A stretch of DNA of 64,000 nucleotides from Methylorubrum thiocyanatum (GCA_014138645.1 JACJIB010000001.1:62001-126000), one strand, 5' to 3'. Numbered from the stretch's first letter, positions 31,961 through 40,101 are shown. The notes: generated by a model from the sequence alone, not told the origin. Numbers and translations are program-made.

Positions 31961-32398
31961 TCACGGATCTTTGGCGGCGATGGCGATCTTGCGCACGATG
32001 CGCTCCGGCTCCGGGCGCGCGAGATCGATCGCGAGCAGGCCGTTCGACAGTTCCGCCCCCAGCACCTCCATGCCGTCGGCGAGAAGGAAGGCCCGCTGGA
32101 ACTGCCGCGCGGCGATACCACGGTGCAGGAACTGGCGGGACTTGTCGTCGACCTGCCGACCGCGCACGACCAGTTGATTCTCCTCCAGGGAGACGTCGAG
32201 CTGATCCTGCGTAAAGCCGGCGACCGCCAGCGTGATACGCAAGCGTTCCGGCTCGCGCTCGCTGCGGGTGACACGTTCGATGTTGTAGGGCGGGTAGCCG
32301 TCGCTGGCGGCCTTCGAGACGCGATCGAGCGCCTGCTCGATCTCGTCGAAGCCGAGCAGGAACGGATATCCGAACGGGGACGGCCGCGTCATCGTCAC
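31961..32398 (-). CDS. Hsp20/IbpA-type small heat shock protein
   Basis: A 145-aa protein with an alpha-crystallin domain. The N-terminus has PFGYPFLLGFDEIEQALDRV, as in IbpA-type proteins. The domain includes YPPYNIERV, LRITLAVAGFTQDQLDVSLE and LVVRGRQVDD, and ends with GLLAIDLARPEPERIVRKI. It binds unfolding proteins under heat or other stress. A GGAGG site precedes ATG 32398, and a candidate RpoH-type promoter lies about 100 nt upstream. Confidence 0.93.
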   Translation of the reverse strand: MTMTRPSPFGYPFLLGFDEIEQALDRVSKAASDGYPPYNIERVTRSEREPERLRITLAVAGFTQDQLDVSLEENQLVVRGRQVDDKSRQFLHRGIAARQFQRAFLLADGMEVLGAELSNGLLAIDLARPEPERIVRKIAIAAKDP

Positions 32399-32495
32399 TC
32401 AAACCTCCGGCAAGGCCCTCGAATCCGAACGGCGTCGGACCCTTGGCGGCACCTCGCGGTCTCGAGCCCGCCTCACGGCAGCGCTCTTGATGCGG

Positions 32496-32525
32496 GATAT
32501 GGAAAGCGGACGGGTGCCGATCAAG
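32496..32525 (-). promoter_or_regulatory. Candidate heat-shock (RpoH) promoter upstream of hsp20
   Basis: On the minus strand CTTGAT (consensus CTTGAA) is followed after about 15-17 nt by TTCCATAT (consensus CCCCATNT). It lies about 100 nt before the hsp20 start, the right place for heat-shock control. The match is by eye and the spacer is at the long end of the usual range. Confidence 0.4.
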
Positions 32526-33027
32526 GGTGGCCACCGAGAGGGGAACGCGTCCACGAACAGAGGGGGCGCACCGCCGGCCCGCGGCGCTCCCGGCGCGGCG
32601 CGAGCGGGCACGGGGACAGCCATGGGGCTGGCCCAAGGCAGGCAAACATCCGGGATAAAACGGAAATTTGGCCGGGATAAACAGGCAAATTTAAGGGTGG
32701 GGCTCAGCTCTCCTCAATAGTTTGGAATTGCTCTGAAGTTCTTATCAAACCTTGATTATGACCCTGCTTGTCGGATAGGCACGCCCGGAAACGTACACGG
32801 TGCTGTGGGGAGCGCCGGGCGTGACCTTTGCTGTATCCGCACATCGCCCTGCGGCCGGAGATTGCGCCGCGGTGATCCGGGCCGGAGGACGGCGCCCACC
32901 GGCGCCGTGGCACCCCTGGCGGCGCGGCGGCAGTCCTTCGGCCTTCGGGTCAAGCGGCCCGCTCCGGATCCCCGGGGCGGCGCGAGATTGGGGAGATGAG
33001 ATCGTCGTGATTCAGGGAGGCTGGGGA
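32526..33027. other. Intergenic region between hsp20 and the exbB-operon leader gene
   Basis: About 500 nt without a convincing gene. It contains an AT-rich tandem pair at 32650-32693: two units starting CCGGGATAAA spaced exactly 22 nt, 16 of 22 positions the same. A further AT-rich stretch at 32716-32762 (TTTGGAATT, CTTATCAAACCTTGATTATG) could be a promoter region. A plus-strand frame beginning at 32800 continues into the gene at 33028, but its first part has no protein-like character. Confidence 0.5.
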
Positions 33028-33531
33028 ATGGAGCGTGCAATGCCGGGGCGCAGCGGAATCGGAGGGCGCCTCCTCGCGGGCCTGACCTTCGCCGTGGCTC
33101 TGACCGTCTCGCTCCCGGCCGCGATGGCCCAGGATGCCACGCCGGCGGCCAAGGACGCCGCGCCGGCGGCGAAATCGGATGTCCCGCCCCTGAAGATCGA
33201 ACTGAACCGGCTCGAACCCGCGGGCGAGGCCTGCCGCACCTACATGCTCGTCGACAACAGCCGCGGCCCCGCGCTGAAGTCGCTCAAGGTCGATCTCTTC
33301 GCCTTCGACACCGAGGGCGTGGCCCAGAAGCGCCTCGCCGTCGAGCTCGGGCCGGTCCAGGAGAAGAAGACCGTGGTGCGGCTGTTCGATTTCGCCGGCC
33401 TCGCCTGCCCGAAGATCGGCCGCCTGCTGCTCAACGACGTGCTCGCCTGCGAGGGCGGGGACGCCACCCGCGAGACCTGCCTGGAGCGGATCGAACCCGC
33501 CACCAAGACCTCGGCCGCCTTCGATCGCTGA
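33028..33531 (+). CDS. Exported protein of unknown function upstream of exbB
   Basis: A 167-aa protein from ATG 33028, with AGGGAGG just before it. The N-terminus has a classic signal peptide, LLAGLTFAVALTVSLPAAMAQ, likely cleaved after AMA. An Ala/Lys-rich linker follows, then a beta-rich domain with TYMLVDNSRGPALKSLKVDLF and three cysteines (CRTYM, LACPKIG, CEGGDATRETC). No family was recognised. It lies 70 nt upstream of exbB on the same strand, so a periplasmic role linked to TonB energy transduction is possible. Confidence 0.8.
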   Translation: MERAMPGRSGIGGRLLAGLTFAVALTVSLPAAMAQDATPAAKDAAPAAKSDVPPLKIELNRLEPAGEACRTYMLVDNSRGPALKSLKVDLFAFDTEGVAQKRLAVELGPVQEKKTVVRLFDFAGLACPKIGRLLLNDVLACEGGDATRETCLERIEPATKTSAAFDR

Positions 33532-33601
33532 GGCCGGCCACGTCCGTCCCGCCGGCCTGACCGCCGCGACGGACGATCCCTGGAGCCACGAGGAGTCACA
33601 C

Positions 33602-34303
33602 ATGGATCCGACGTCCGTGCCCGCCGAGGCGGTCGCTGCAGCCCACGACATGTCGTTCATCGGCCTGTTCCTTCAGGCCGACCCGATCGTCAAAAGCGTG
33701 ATGATCCTTCTCGTGGTGGCCTCGCTCGCCTGCTGGACCGTCGTGTTCGAGAAGATCGTCCGCCTCTCCGCCGCCAAGCGTCAGGCCAAGGCCTTCGACG
33801 CGATGGTGCGCTCGGAGGGCACCATCGACACGGGGCAGAAGGGCATCGCCGGGCACGTGGTGAAGGCCGGGCTCGACGCGTGGCGCGACCAGGATCCGAG
33901 CGAGAGCCGGGCCGAGCGCCGCGAGCGGATCGAGCGGGCCATGAAGGGCGCCCTCGGCCTGGAGGTGAAGCGCCTCCAGGGCGGCCTGCCGCTTCTGGCC
34001 ACCTCCGGCTCCACCGCCCCCTTCGTCGGCCTGTTCGGCACGGTGTGGGGCATCATGAACTCGTTCTCGTCGATCGCGAAGAGCCAGGACACCAGCCTCG
34101 CGGTGGTTGCCCCCGGCATCGCGGAGGCGCTGTTCGCCACCGCCATCGGCCTCGTCGTCGCGATCCCGGCGGTGATGGCCTACAACAAGCTTTCCGGCGA
34201 CGTCGCCCGCATCCAGTCGAGCTTCGTCTCCTGCATCTCCGTGCTCGGCAACCGCCTCGCCCGCGACCGCGGTCCCCATGCCCGGGCTGCGGCGGCCGAG
34301 TAG
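33602..34303 (+). CDS. exbB: Biopolymer transport protein ExbB (MotA/TolQ/ExbB family)
   Basis: A 233-aa inner-membrane protein. TM1 is VKSVMILLVVASLACWTVVF (residues about 31-50); TM2 and TM3 cover ATSGSTAPFVGLFGTVWGIM and AEALFATAIGLVVAIPAVMA. The large cytosolic loop between TM1 and TM2 has AERRERIERAMKGALGLEVK. With ExbD it uses the proton gradient to drive TonB. Followed by exbD and a TonB-like gene, this is ExbB rather than TolQ. Confidence 0.93.
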   Translation: MDPTSVPAEAVAAAHDMSFIGLFLQADPIVKSVMILLVVASLACWTVVFEKIVRLSAAKRQAKAFDAMVRSEGTIDTGQKGIAGHVVKAGLDAWRDQDPSESRAERRERIERAMKGALGLEVKRLQGGLPLLATSGSTAPFVGLFGTVWGIMNSFSSIAKSQDTSLAVVAPGIAEALFATAIGLVVAIPAVMAYNKLSGDVARIQSSFVSCISVLGNRLARDRGPHARAAAAE

Positions 34304-34389
34304 CCCCGTCCTTCGCTGAACCCTGAAACCATTCGCGGCGCCTGCTGAAAGCCCGGCAGGCCGCCGCCGACACCCGGGAGGGCGAAGCC

Positions 34390-34851
34390 ATGGCCATGGG
34401 AACCGTTCGTTCGGCGAGCGACGACGAGGACGGCCTCGACGCCACGCCGATGTCCGAGATCAACGTCACGCCGATGGTCGACGTGATGCTGGTGCTGCTC
34501 ATCATCTTCATGGTGGCCGCGCCGCTGATGACGACGGGCGTGCCGGTGCAGCTGCCGAAGACGACCGCCGCCAAGGTGGCGCAGTCGCAGAAGCCGCTCG
34601 AAGTCTCCATCGACAAGGACGGCAATCCGTTCATCGCCAAGGACGGCTTCACGCCGGAGACGATCCTGCCGCGGCTGCGTCAGCTCAAGGCGGAGAACCC
34701 GGATCAGGTCGTGCTCGTGCGCGGCGACCGCGACGTGCCCTACGGCAAGATCATGGAAGTCATGGGCCTCGTCGGTCAGGCGGGCTTCACCAAGGTCTCG
34801 CTGATCGCCCAGTCGGCGGGCGGCGCGCCGGCCGCAGGGACGCCCCGGTAA
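34390..34851 (+). CDS. exbD: Biopolymer transport protein ExbD (TolR family)
   Basis: A 153-aa protein with one N-terminal TM, INVTPMVDVMLVLLIIFMVA, in which the conserved membrane Asp (about residue 31) takes part in proton conduction. The periplasmic part has EVSIDKDGNPFI and QVVLVRGDRDVPYGKIMEVM. An AGGGCGAAGCC site precedes the start. It ends 4 nt before tonB. Confidence 0.93.
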   Translation: MAMGTVRSASDDEDGLDATPMSEINVTPMVDVMLVLLIIFMVAAPLMTTGVPVQLPKTTAAKVAQSQKPLEVSIDKDGNPFIAKDGFTPETILPRLRQLKAENPDQVVLVRGDRDVPYGKIMEVMGLVGQAGFTKVSLIAQSAGGAPAAGTPR

Positions 34852-34855
34852 GCCG

Positions 34856-36064
34856 ATGGCCGCTCCCAAGCCCGTTCCGAGGCCCGCACCCATGCCAGCG
34901 TCCATGCCGCCGACGCCGGCTTCGATGCCTGCCCCCCAGCCTGCCCCCTTGCCCGCTTCCTTGCGCGGGCAGGCCGGGTCGGGGCTTCCCTCGGGCGCGT
35001 CCGAGGGCGGCGGCCAGGGGCGCCTCGCGGCGGCCTTCGTCCTGGCGCTCGCCCTGCACGCCGCCGGGCTGATCGGCATCACCTATCTGCATCTGACGCC
35101 GCCCGCTCCCCCGGGCGACCAGGAGATCACGATCGATCTCGCCCCGCAGATGATGGAGGCCGAGACCCAGGCCCCCGCCGAGACGCAGCGCTCCGAGGCG
35201 ATCCCCGAGGAGGCCAAGCCCGAGGGCGAGCCGGAGACGGCCCAGCCGGTCGAGACGCCGCAGGAGGTCCAGCCTCCGCCCCCGCCCGAGATGACGCAGG
35301 TGGCGCCCGAGGAGGTGCAGCCGCCCCCGCCCACCGAGATGACCGAGGTCACCCCGGAGGAGGTGCAGCCGCCGCCTCCGCCGCCGGAGGCCGTCACCGA
35401 GGTCCCGCCCGACACGCCGCCCCCGCCGCCGGAGGAGCAGATCATCACCTCGCAGGCGCAGGAGGCGGAGCCGCTGGCGCCGCCCCCGCCGGTGGTGGCG
35501 AAGGCGCCCGAGCCGCCCAAGCCCGATCCGAAGATCGAGGAGCGCCGCAAGGCCGCGCTGGAGAAGAGGCGCGAGGCCGAGCGCGAGGCGCGCCGCAAGG
35601 AGATCCTGGAGAAGAAGCGCGAGGAGGCGCAGAAGGAGGCGCGGATCAAGGCGGCCAAGGCCAAGGCGGAGCGTGACGCCGCCCGGCGCGCCCAGGCCGC
35701 GCAGGCCGGCAATTCGCAGCGCAGCTCCGCCGCCACCTCGCGCCAGAGCGCGACGGGATCGGCCGCTTCGGCCAGCGACCCCAACGCCATGGCCGCCTGG
35801 AAGGGCTCCATCGCCTCGACGATCCGCGGCCGCATGAACCGCGAGGCCGCCGCTGGCACCAGCGGCGGTGTGGCCACCGTGCGGTTCACCGTGAGCCGCT
35901 CCGGTGCGGTGAGCGGCGCGGCTCTGGTCGGCAGCAGCGGGGTCGGCGCCATCGACGGCGCCGCGCTCGCCGCGGTGCGCGGCAGCCTGCCGCCGGCCCC
36001 GGCCGGGGTGACGCAGTCGAGCCTCGCGGTCACCGTCCCGCTGCGCTTCAGCCCGGGACGATGA
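34856..36064 (+). CDS. tonB: Energy transducer TonB
   Basis: A 402-aa protein, long for TonB. The first 60 residues are a cytosolic Pro/Met/Ala-rich stretch (PMPASMPPTPASMPAPQPAP), followed by one TM (LAAAFVLALALHAAGLIGI). A periplasmic spacer of Glu/Pro includes three approximate repeats beginning EEVQPPPP, then a Lys/Arg/Glu-rich helical stretch (EERRKAALEKRREAEREARR). The C-terminal TonB domain is GVATVRFTVSRSGAVSGAAL with the closing SLAVTVPLRF. It carries energy to outer-membrane receptors such as the one at 60516. Confidence 0.9.
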   Translation: MAAPKPVPRPAPMPASMPPTPASMPAPQPAPLPASLRGQAGSGLPSGASEGGGQGRLAAAFVLALALHAAGLIGITYLHLTPPAPPGDQEITIDLAPQMMEAETQAPAETQRSEAIPEEAKPEGEPETAQPVETPQEVQPPPPPEMTQVAPEEVQPPPPTEMTEVTPEEVQPPPPPPEAVTEVPPDTPPPPPEEQIITSQAQEAEPLAPPPPVVAKAPEPPKPDPKIEERRKAALEKRREAEREARRKEILEKKREEAQKEARIKAAKAKAERDAARRAQAAQAGNSQRSSAATSRQSATGSAASASDPNAMAAWKGSIASTIRGRMNREAAAGTSGGVATVRFTVSRSGAVSGAALVGSSGVGAIDGAALAAVRGSLPPAPAGVTQSSLAVTVPLRFSPGR

Positions 36065-36169
36065 CGAGCGCTGACGGGCGCTGAACGCGAACGTTGAATG
36101 CGGGCGCCGAAGCCCGCATCATTCTCCCGTCCGCCGCGTTGTCCCGCTCACAAGCGGACGGCGCGGCGG

Positions 36170-36796
36170 ATGACGGTCTTCTTCACGAGCGACACGCATT
36201 TCGGGGATCCCCGGATCCTCCGGATCGACCGGCGCCCCTTCCCGGACCTGCCGTCGCACGACGCGGCGCTGGTCGCGGCCTGGAACGCGGTCGTCGGGCC
36301 GGACGACACCGTCTGGCATCTCGGCGATTTCGCCCTCGGGCCCCCGCCGGAGTGCGTCGCCGCCCTGCTCGGCGACCTGCGCGGCCACAAGCACCTCATC
36401 GTCGGCAACAATGACGGTCCCGCCACCCTGGCGGCGCCCGGCTGGACTTCGGTGGCGCATTACGCCGAGACCGAGGTCGAGGGCCGTCGGCTCGTTCTTT
36501 GCCACTACGCCTTCCGGACCTGGAACGGCCTCGGCCGGGGTGCGATCAACCTGCACGGCCATTCGCACGGCCGGCTCAAGCCGATTCCACGCCAGTACGA
36601 TGTCGGCGTCGATGCGCAGGGCCTCGCGCCGGTCACCCTCGATGAGATCTTGGTTTCACGCCGCCGCGTCGGAAAAGCTCTCGGGCGGGCGGAGGCGGCA
36701 GAGGCGCAGGGCGAGGTGATCGAATCCGGTCCTGCCGAAGGTTCAGCCAAGAAACGGCGCAGATCCGCTCAAGGGTTGTCGGAACCAACGGCTTAG
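36170..36796 (+). CDS. Metallophosphoesterase
   Basis: A 208-aa protein starting MTVFFTSDTHFGDPRILRID at ATG 36170. Calcineurin-like motifs appear in order: SDTHFGD (DxH), GDFALG (GD), VGNNDG (GN-N/H-D, here Asn in place of the usual His) and HGHSHG (GHxH). It would hydrolyse a phosphoester; the substrate is unknown. The last 45 residues are basic and Ser/Gly-rich with no homology visible. Confidence 0.85.
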   Translation: MTVFFTSDTHFGDPRILRIDRRPFPDLPSHDAALVAAWNAVVGPDDTVWHLGDFALGPPPECVAALLGDLRGHKHLIVGNNDGPATLAAPGWTSVAHYAETEVEGRRLVLCHYAFRTWNGLGRGAINLHGHSHGRLKPIPRQYDVGVDAQGLAPVTLDEILVSRRRVGKALGRAEAAEAQGEVIESGPAEGSAKKRRRSAQGLSEPTA

Positions 36797-36924
36797 CGTC
36801 ACCGTTCAAAAGACCGACACGGACGACGATGCAAGGGCATGAGCAGTGACGGCACTGTGAGCCCCGCGCATCGAGCGCTCCTTAACCTTTTCATGACTTC
36901 GGTCAAATCAGCGTCGGTCTGCCC

Positions 36925-37251
36925 ATGCGTCACTTCATGCGACACACCGCTCTCGCCGGCCTCACGGCCTCCCTCGTCGGCATCTCGCTCGTCTCCTCGG
37001 CACTCGCCGCGCCCGGCTGCATCGACGGCCGCCGCAAGATCCAGGAGGCCAGCGCCCTGCGGTATCAGGCTCGTCAGGAGGCGCGGCTCGGCAACCACGA
37101 CCGCGTCTGCGATACCCTCGACGAGATCGGCGACCGCTACCACGAGGCGCAGGACGCGTTCGAGGATTGCGGAGCCGACATCGTCTCGATCGACCTGCGC
37201 AGCGAACTCCGCTCCCTGCGCGTCGCCAAGCACGTCAACCGCTGCGACTGA
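36925..37251 (+). CDS. Small exported protein of unknown function
   Basis: A 108-aa protein starting MRHFMRHTALAGLTASLVGI, with a signal peptide ending in SALAAPG. The mature part is mostly helical with four cysteines (APGCID, DRVCDTL, FEDCGAD, VNRCD), suggesting two disulfide bonds in the periplasm. No family was recognised. Confidence 0.7.
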   Translation: MRHFMRHTALAGLTASLVGISLVSSALAAPGCIDGRRKIQEASALRYQARQEARLGNHDRVCDTLDEIGDRYHEAQDAFEDCGADIVSIDLRSELRSLRVAKHVNRCD

Positions 37252-37442
37252 TCCGAAACCGGATCCGAACGCGGTGCCGCCTCAGTCGGTATGGCACCGC
37301 CTAACCCGATGCGGCGAAAGCGGGAAACCGTCCCGGGGACGGGGTGTGGTCCCGCACCGCCAAGCGTCGCCGTGAGGCGCACGTTCATCGCAACGAAACC
37401 AACCGCTTCGCGCCGGAAAAACCTCTCGCTCAGGGTCCTGCC

Positions 37443-37583
37443 ATGATCTCCACCGACACCGCCCTCCGTCAGCCCGCCGCCGAGATGCGGACCGGTCCGT
37501 CCTTCGCTGCCGCCCTCTGCGGGTTTCTCGGCAGCACGGTCGCGACGACGATGGTGATGTTCCTGCTCAGCAGCAGCGTCTGA
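37443..37583 (+). CDS. Possible small single-pass membrane protein
   Basis: A 46-aa frame from ATG 37443 (MISTDTALRQPAAEMRTGPS) ending with one hydrophobic helix, FLGSTVATTMVMFLLSSSV. CAGGG precedes the start. It is too short to be sure of and no family was recognised. It converges with another small membrane protein gene at 37621-37860. Confidence 0.4.
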   Translation: MISTDTALRQPAAEMRTGPSFAAALCGFLGSTVATTMVMFLLSSSV

Positions 37584-37620
37584 CGCGGCGTAGAACGCGA
37601 CGTCGCTTCGGCACGTCTCG

Positions 37621-37860
37621 TCAAGGCGCGACCGACCAGAGGCGATTGCGCGAGAACAGCATTTCCGGCCTGCCCACCTGGGCCGCCGTCTTCGGCTCCG
37701 GGCAGCGGGGTATCTCGGGACGGGAAGGCGGAGCGACCGCCGCCTGGGCCTGCGGCACGAGACCGAGCCGCAACTGCACCGCCGGATGCCGCGCAGCGGT
37801 GATGGTAACGACGCCGGCGATGATGCAGCCGGCCATCAATCCGAGGAAGAAGTTCGTCAT
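37621..37860 (-). CDS. Small membrane-anchored protein of unknown function
   Basis: A 79-aa protein starting MTNFFLGLMAGCIIAGVVTI, a single N-terminal TM anchor, then a short Ala/Pro/Arg-rich tail. The frame continues upstream to 38370 across flaF, which is clearly non-coding in this frame. No family was recognised. Confidence 0.5.
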   Translation of the reverse strand: MTNFFLGLMAGCIIAGVVTITAARHPAVQLRLGLVPQAQAAVAPPSRPEIPRCPEPKTAAQVGRPEMLFSRNRLWSVAP

Positions 37861-38037
37861 CTGAGGCGGGTTCCGAACCCGGTGCGGCGCGGATTGGCGA
37901 CAAGGGCCGGCCACGGCGAAGCACTCCCCCCTTTTCGGGGCGCCAATGCGGCAGAACCTTCGCATACCCGCTATTAACAAAGCCAATGCATGATTCGCCT
38001 GCGTCCGGCCGAGGACGGCGCAGGGAGAGTTCCGACG

Positions 38038-38412
38038 ATGCAGTATGCGGCCAATGCCTACGCGAAAGTCGCGCGCGTGGCGCTCTCTCCCCGGGAGGCC
38101 GAGGCCGCCGTTCTCCTGAAGGCCGCCGGCCGTCTCCAGGCCCTCGGTACCGGGGTCGAGGCGGGGCCGGCCCTCAACGAGGCCCTGGGCTTCAATCAGC
38201 GGGTCTGGACGATCCTGGCTTCCGCCGCCACCGATCCCGCCAACCCGCTTCCCGTCGAGGTGCGCCACGGCATGGCCCAGCTCTCGGCCTACGTGTTCCA
38301 CACGATCATGGACACGATGATCGAGCCGACCCGGGAGAAGATCGAGTCCCTGGTCTCGCTCAACAACCACATCGCCGCGGGCCTTCAGGGCGATGCGGGG
38401 CCCGGCGCGTAG
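38038..38412 (+). CDS. flaF: Flagellar biosynthesis regulator FlaF
   Basis: A 124-aa helical protein from ATG 38038, preceded by CAGGGAGAG. It shows the FlaF pattern: AANAYAKVARVALSPREAEA, LNEALGFNQRVWTIL, and NPLPVEVRHG; the C-terminus SLVSLNNHIAAGLQG is typical. FlaF is needed for flagellin synthesis and export in alphaproteobacteria and acts with FlbT. No flagellin or flbT is in the window, so this is an orphan copy locally. A FlaG-like gene follows on the opposite strand. Confidence 0.85.
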   Translation: MQYAANAYAKVARVALSPREAEAAVLLKAAGRLQALGTGVEAGPALNEALGFNQRVWTILASAATDPANPLPVEVRHGMAQLSAYVFHTIMDTMIEPTREKIESLVSLNNHIAAGLQGDAGPGA

Positions 38413-38550
38413 GCGCCGGCTTCACGCACGACATCGCCGATCGTTGGCCGCGCCCCTTCGGCCGCGCCGCCGCTCAAGTCATGGGGCGCGCGAAGACGGG
38501 CCGAGGCTTTCGGACGAAGCCTCTGCCGGAGGGAGGCTCAGCCTCTTCGA

Positions 38551-38898
38551 TCAAGCGGTTTTAGCGACGCGCTCGCCAGGCGGCGGGGCCGCTTCCCGGG
38601 CATAGGCCCGCGCCTTGAGGATCACCTCGTCAGGGATCTGCATGACCACGTCGCCGGTCTGCGGGTCGGTGACCCGGAAGACGAGGCTCTGAGTGTCCGC
38701 GTCGCGCATATAGGCGCGGCGTTCCGGCTCCCGCGGCTTCGCCTCCGCAGCCTCGGGCTTCACCTCGACGGAGACGGCGGGGTCGAGCGCGCGGGAGGCC
38801 GGAGCCTCGCTGCGGACGGGCTCGGCCACCGGGCGGATGGGCGTGACGGGAGAGGTCGAGACGGGCGGCGTCGGGGCCGCGGCCCTGATCGGGTCCAT
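38551..38898 (-). CDS. FlaG-like flagellar protein
   Basis: A 115-aa protein. The first 55 residues are Pro/Ala/Val-rich and unstructured. The C-terminal part SLVFRVTDPQTGDVVMQIPD followed by EVILKARAYA is the FlaG pattern (lvF..D..TG.v..QiPde..L). FlaG proteins modulate flagellar filament properties. It converges with flaF. GAAGGA precedes ATG 38898. Confidence 0.7.
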   Translation of the reverse strand: MDPIRAAAPTPPVSTSPVTPIRPVAEPVRSEAPASRALDPAVSVEVKPEAAEAKPREPERRAYMRDADTQSLVFRVTDPQTGDVVMQIPDEVILKARAYAREAAPPPGERVAKTA

Positions 38899-39063
38899 GG
38901 CTGCATTCCTTCGGGTTCCGGCACGAGGCCGGACTCCAGGAAATTGCGCGCGTCGCTACCGGAGTCTTAACCGTCGGGTCTTGTCCCCCGGGAACGGCCG
39001 CCAGCCTCACCGATCCGTAAAGATTGCCTGAAGGGTTTTCGCGAATCGTGTCCGGAGACCGGT

Positions 39064-39693
39064 TCAGCGGGATCCGATCCAATCGAGCAGGGTGGAGCGA
39101 GCCGCGGAAAAGGGAATGTTCAACGACGGCTGGTCGATGCCGTCATAACCTCTCTCGCAATTCGGGGAGGCGAGGGCCACTTCCAGAGCATCCCGGCGCC
39201 GTTCGGCGATGTGTTGCAACTCTCGATCGCGCAGAAGATCCGGGTCGCCTCGCGTCACCGCCACGAAGTCGTAGAGGTCGCGGCCGGTGAAGCCCGCTGC
39301 CCGATAATGGAGCTTCTGGCCCAGGATCTCCTTGTCCTGCATGAGTTGGATGTCCCCCGGCAGACCTTCCAGGCTCATCGTCTGCGGATTCAGGCCGGGA
39401 AACACCGGCGCGACGGTTAGAAAATCCACCTCGCCTTCAGGATATTCGAGACGCAGGTGGTTGGCCTGCTCGTGATACTCCAACAGATCGTCCGTCTCGC
39501 GGTCATCGAGGCGGGGCGAGAGATAGGAAAGATACTGAACGTCGTTGATGAAGATATCGACGTCGCGGCTCTGCCGGTGCTGATACCGAAGCATCAGGAC
39601 CGTCCCCCCGCCCCACGTCCAATCGCGAGTGTCGAGTCCGATCGCCTGAAGGCGGGCAACGGCGCGGCGTATCAATGACCGCCAAGCTTCCAC
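39064..39693 (-). CDS. Nucleotidyltransferase-fold protein, AbiEii/AbiGii-type toxin
   Basis: A 209-aa protein starting at GTG 39693 (EAWRSLIRRAVARLQAIGLD), with GGAGG at good spacing. The nucleotidyltransferase motif is WGGGTVLMLRYQHRQSRDVD followed by IFI, matching the AbiEii pattern (GGGT...SRDxDIFI). Further on, DKEILGQKLHYRA and RDLYDFVAV match the family. AbiEii toxins are nucleotidyltransferases thought to act on tRNA or other RNA. Its first 22 nt overlap the end of the upstream small gene, the usual arrangement of a toxin with its antitoxin. Confidence 0.8.
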   Translation of the reverse strand: MEAWRSLIRRAVARLQAIGLDTRDWTWGGGTVLMLRYQHRQSRDVDIFINDVQYLSYLSPRLDDRETDDLLEYHEQANHLRLEYPEGEVDFLTVAPVFPGLNPQTMSLEGLPGDIQLMQDKEILGQKLHYRAAGFTGRDLYDFVAVTRGDPDLLRDRELQHIAERRRDALEVALASPNCERGYDGIDQPSLNIPFSAARSTLLDWIGSR

Positions 39694-39950
39694 TGCTGCG
39701 CATCCTCCAAGCTGCTTCCGAACAGGTCGGAAAATCGTTTGTCGAGAGCCGCGAAGGGGAGCCCGATCTCCCGGGCGAGCGTGGCTAGCCGATCAAGGGG
39801 GGTTTCGGATAGCGCTTGATGGATCCGCGCCCGCTCGGCGTCCGAGGGTTCATCGCCGAGGAGGACCGCGCGCAGGCGCTGCGCCGGCAGCGAGCCGTAG
39901 CTGACCCCGCCATGGGCCGCGGCGGATTCCAGCGCCGTTCTCCGCTGCAT
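39672..39950 (-). CDS. Small helical protein, probable antitoxin partner of the AbiEii-type gene
   Basis: A 92-aa protein from ATG 39950 (MQRRTALESAAAHGGVSYGS), with GGAGG five bases before it. Longer starts exist at 40004 and 40064 but lack this site. It contains LPAQRLRAVLLGDEPSDAER and ALDKRFSDLFGSS. It has no clear DNA-binding motif and does not look like the AbiEi family, so the antitoxin role rests on its size, order and the 22-nt overlap. Confidence 0.65.
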   Translation of the reverse strand: MQRRTALESAAAHGGVSYGSLPAQRLRAVLLGDEPSDAERARIHQALSETPLDRLATLAREIGLPFAALDKRFSDLFGSSLEDAQQWKLGGH

Positions 39951-40101
39951 CGCGTCCTCCGCTCGATCTGAGACGGAGTCATACGCATATCCGGTGATCG
40001 GCATCAACGCGCCGTGCAGGCATGAGGCGGGGCAGTGCCTCGCGCACTGCCCCGCTCGCGTCACGTGGGGGCACGCTCGAAGGGCGTGCCATTGCCGCGC
40101 G

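Noticed and set aside
32800..33027. Upstream extension of the exported protein gene at 33028
   Set aside because: The extra part would place the signal peptide in the middle of the protein and lacks conservation features; AGGGAGG supports ATG 33028.
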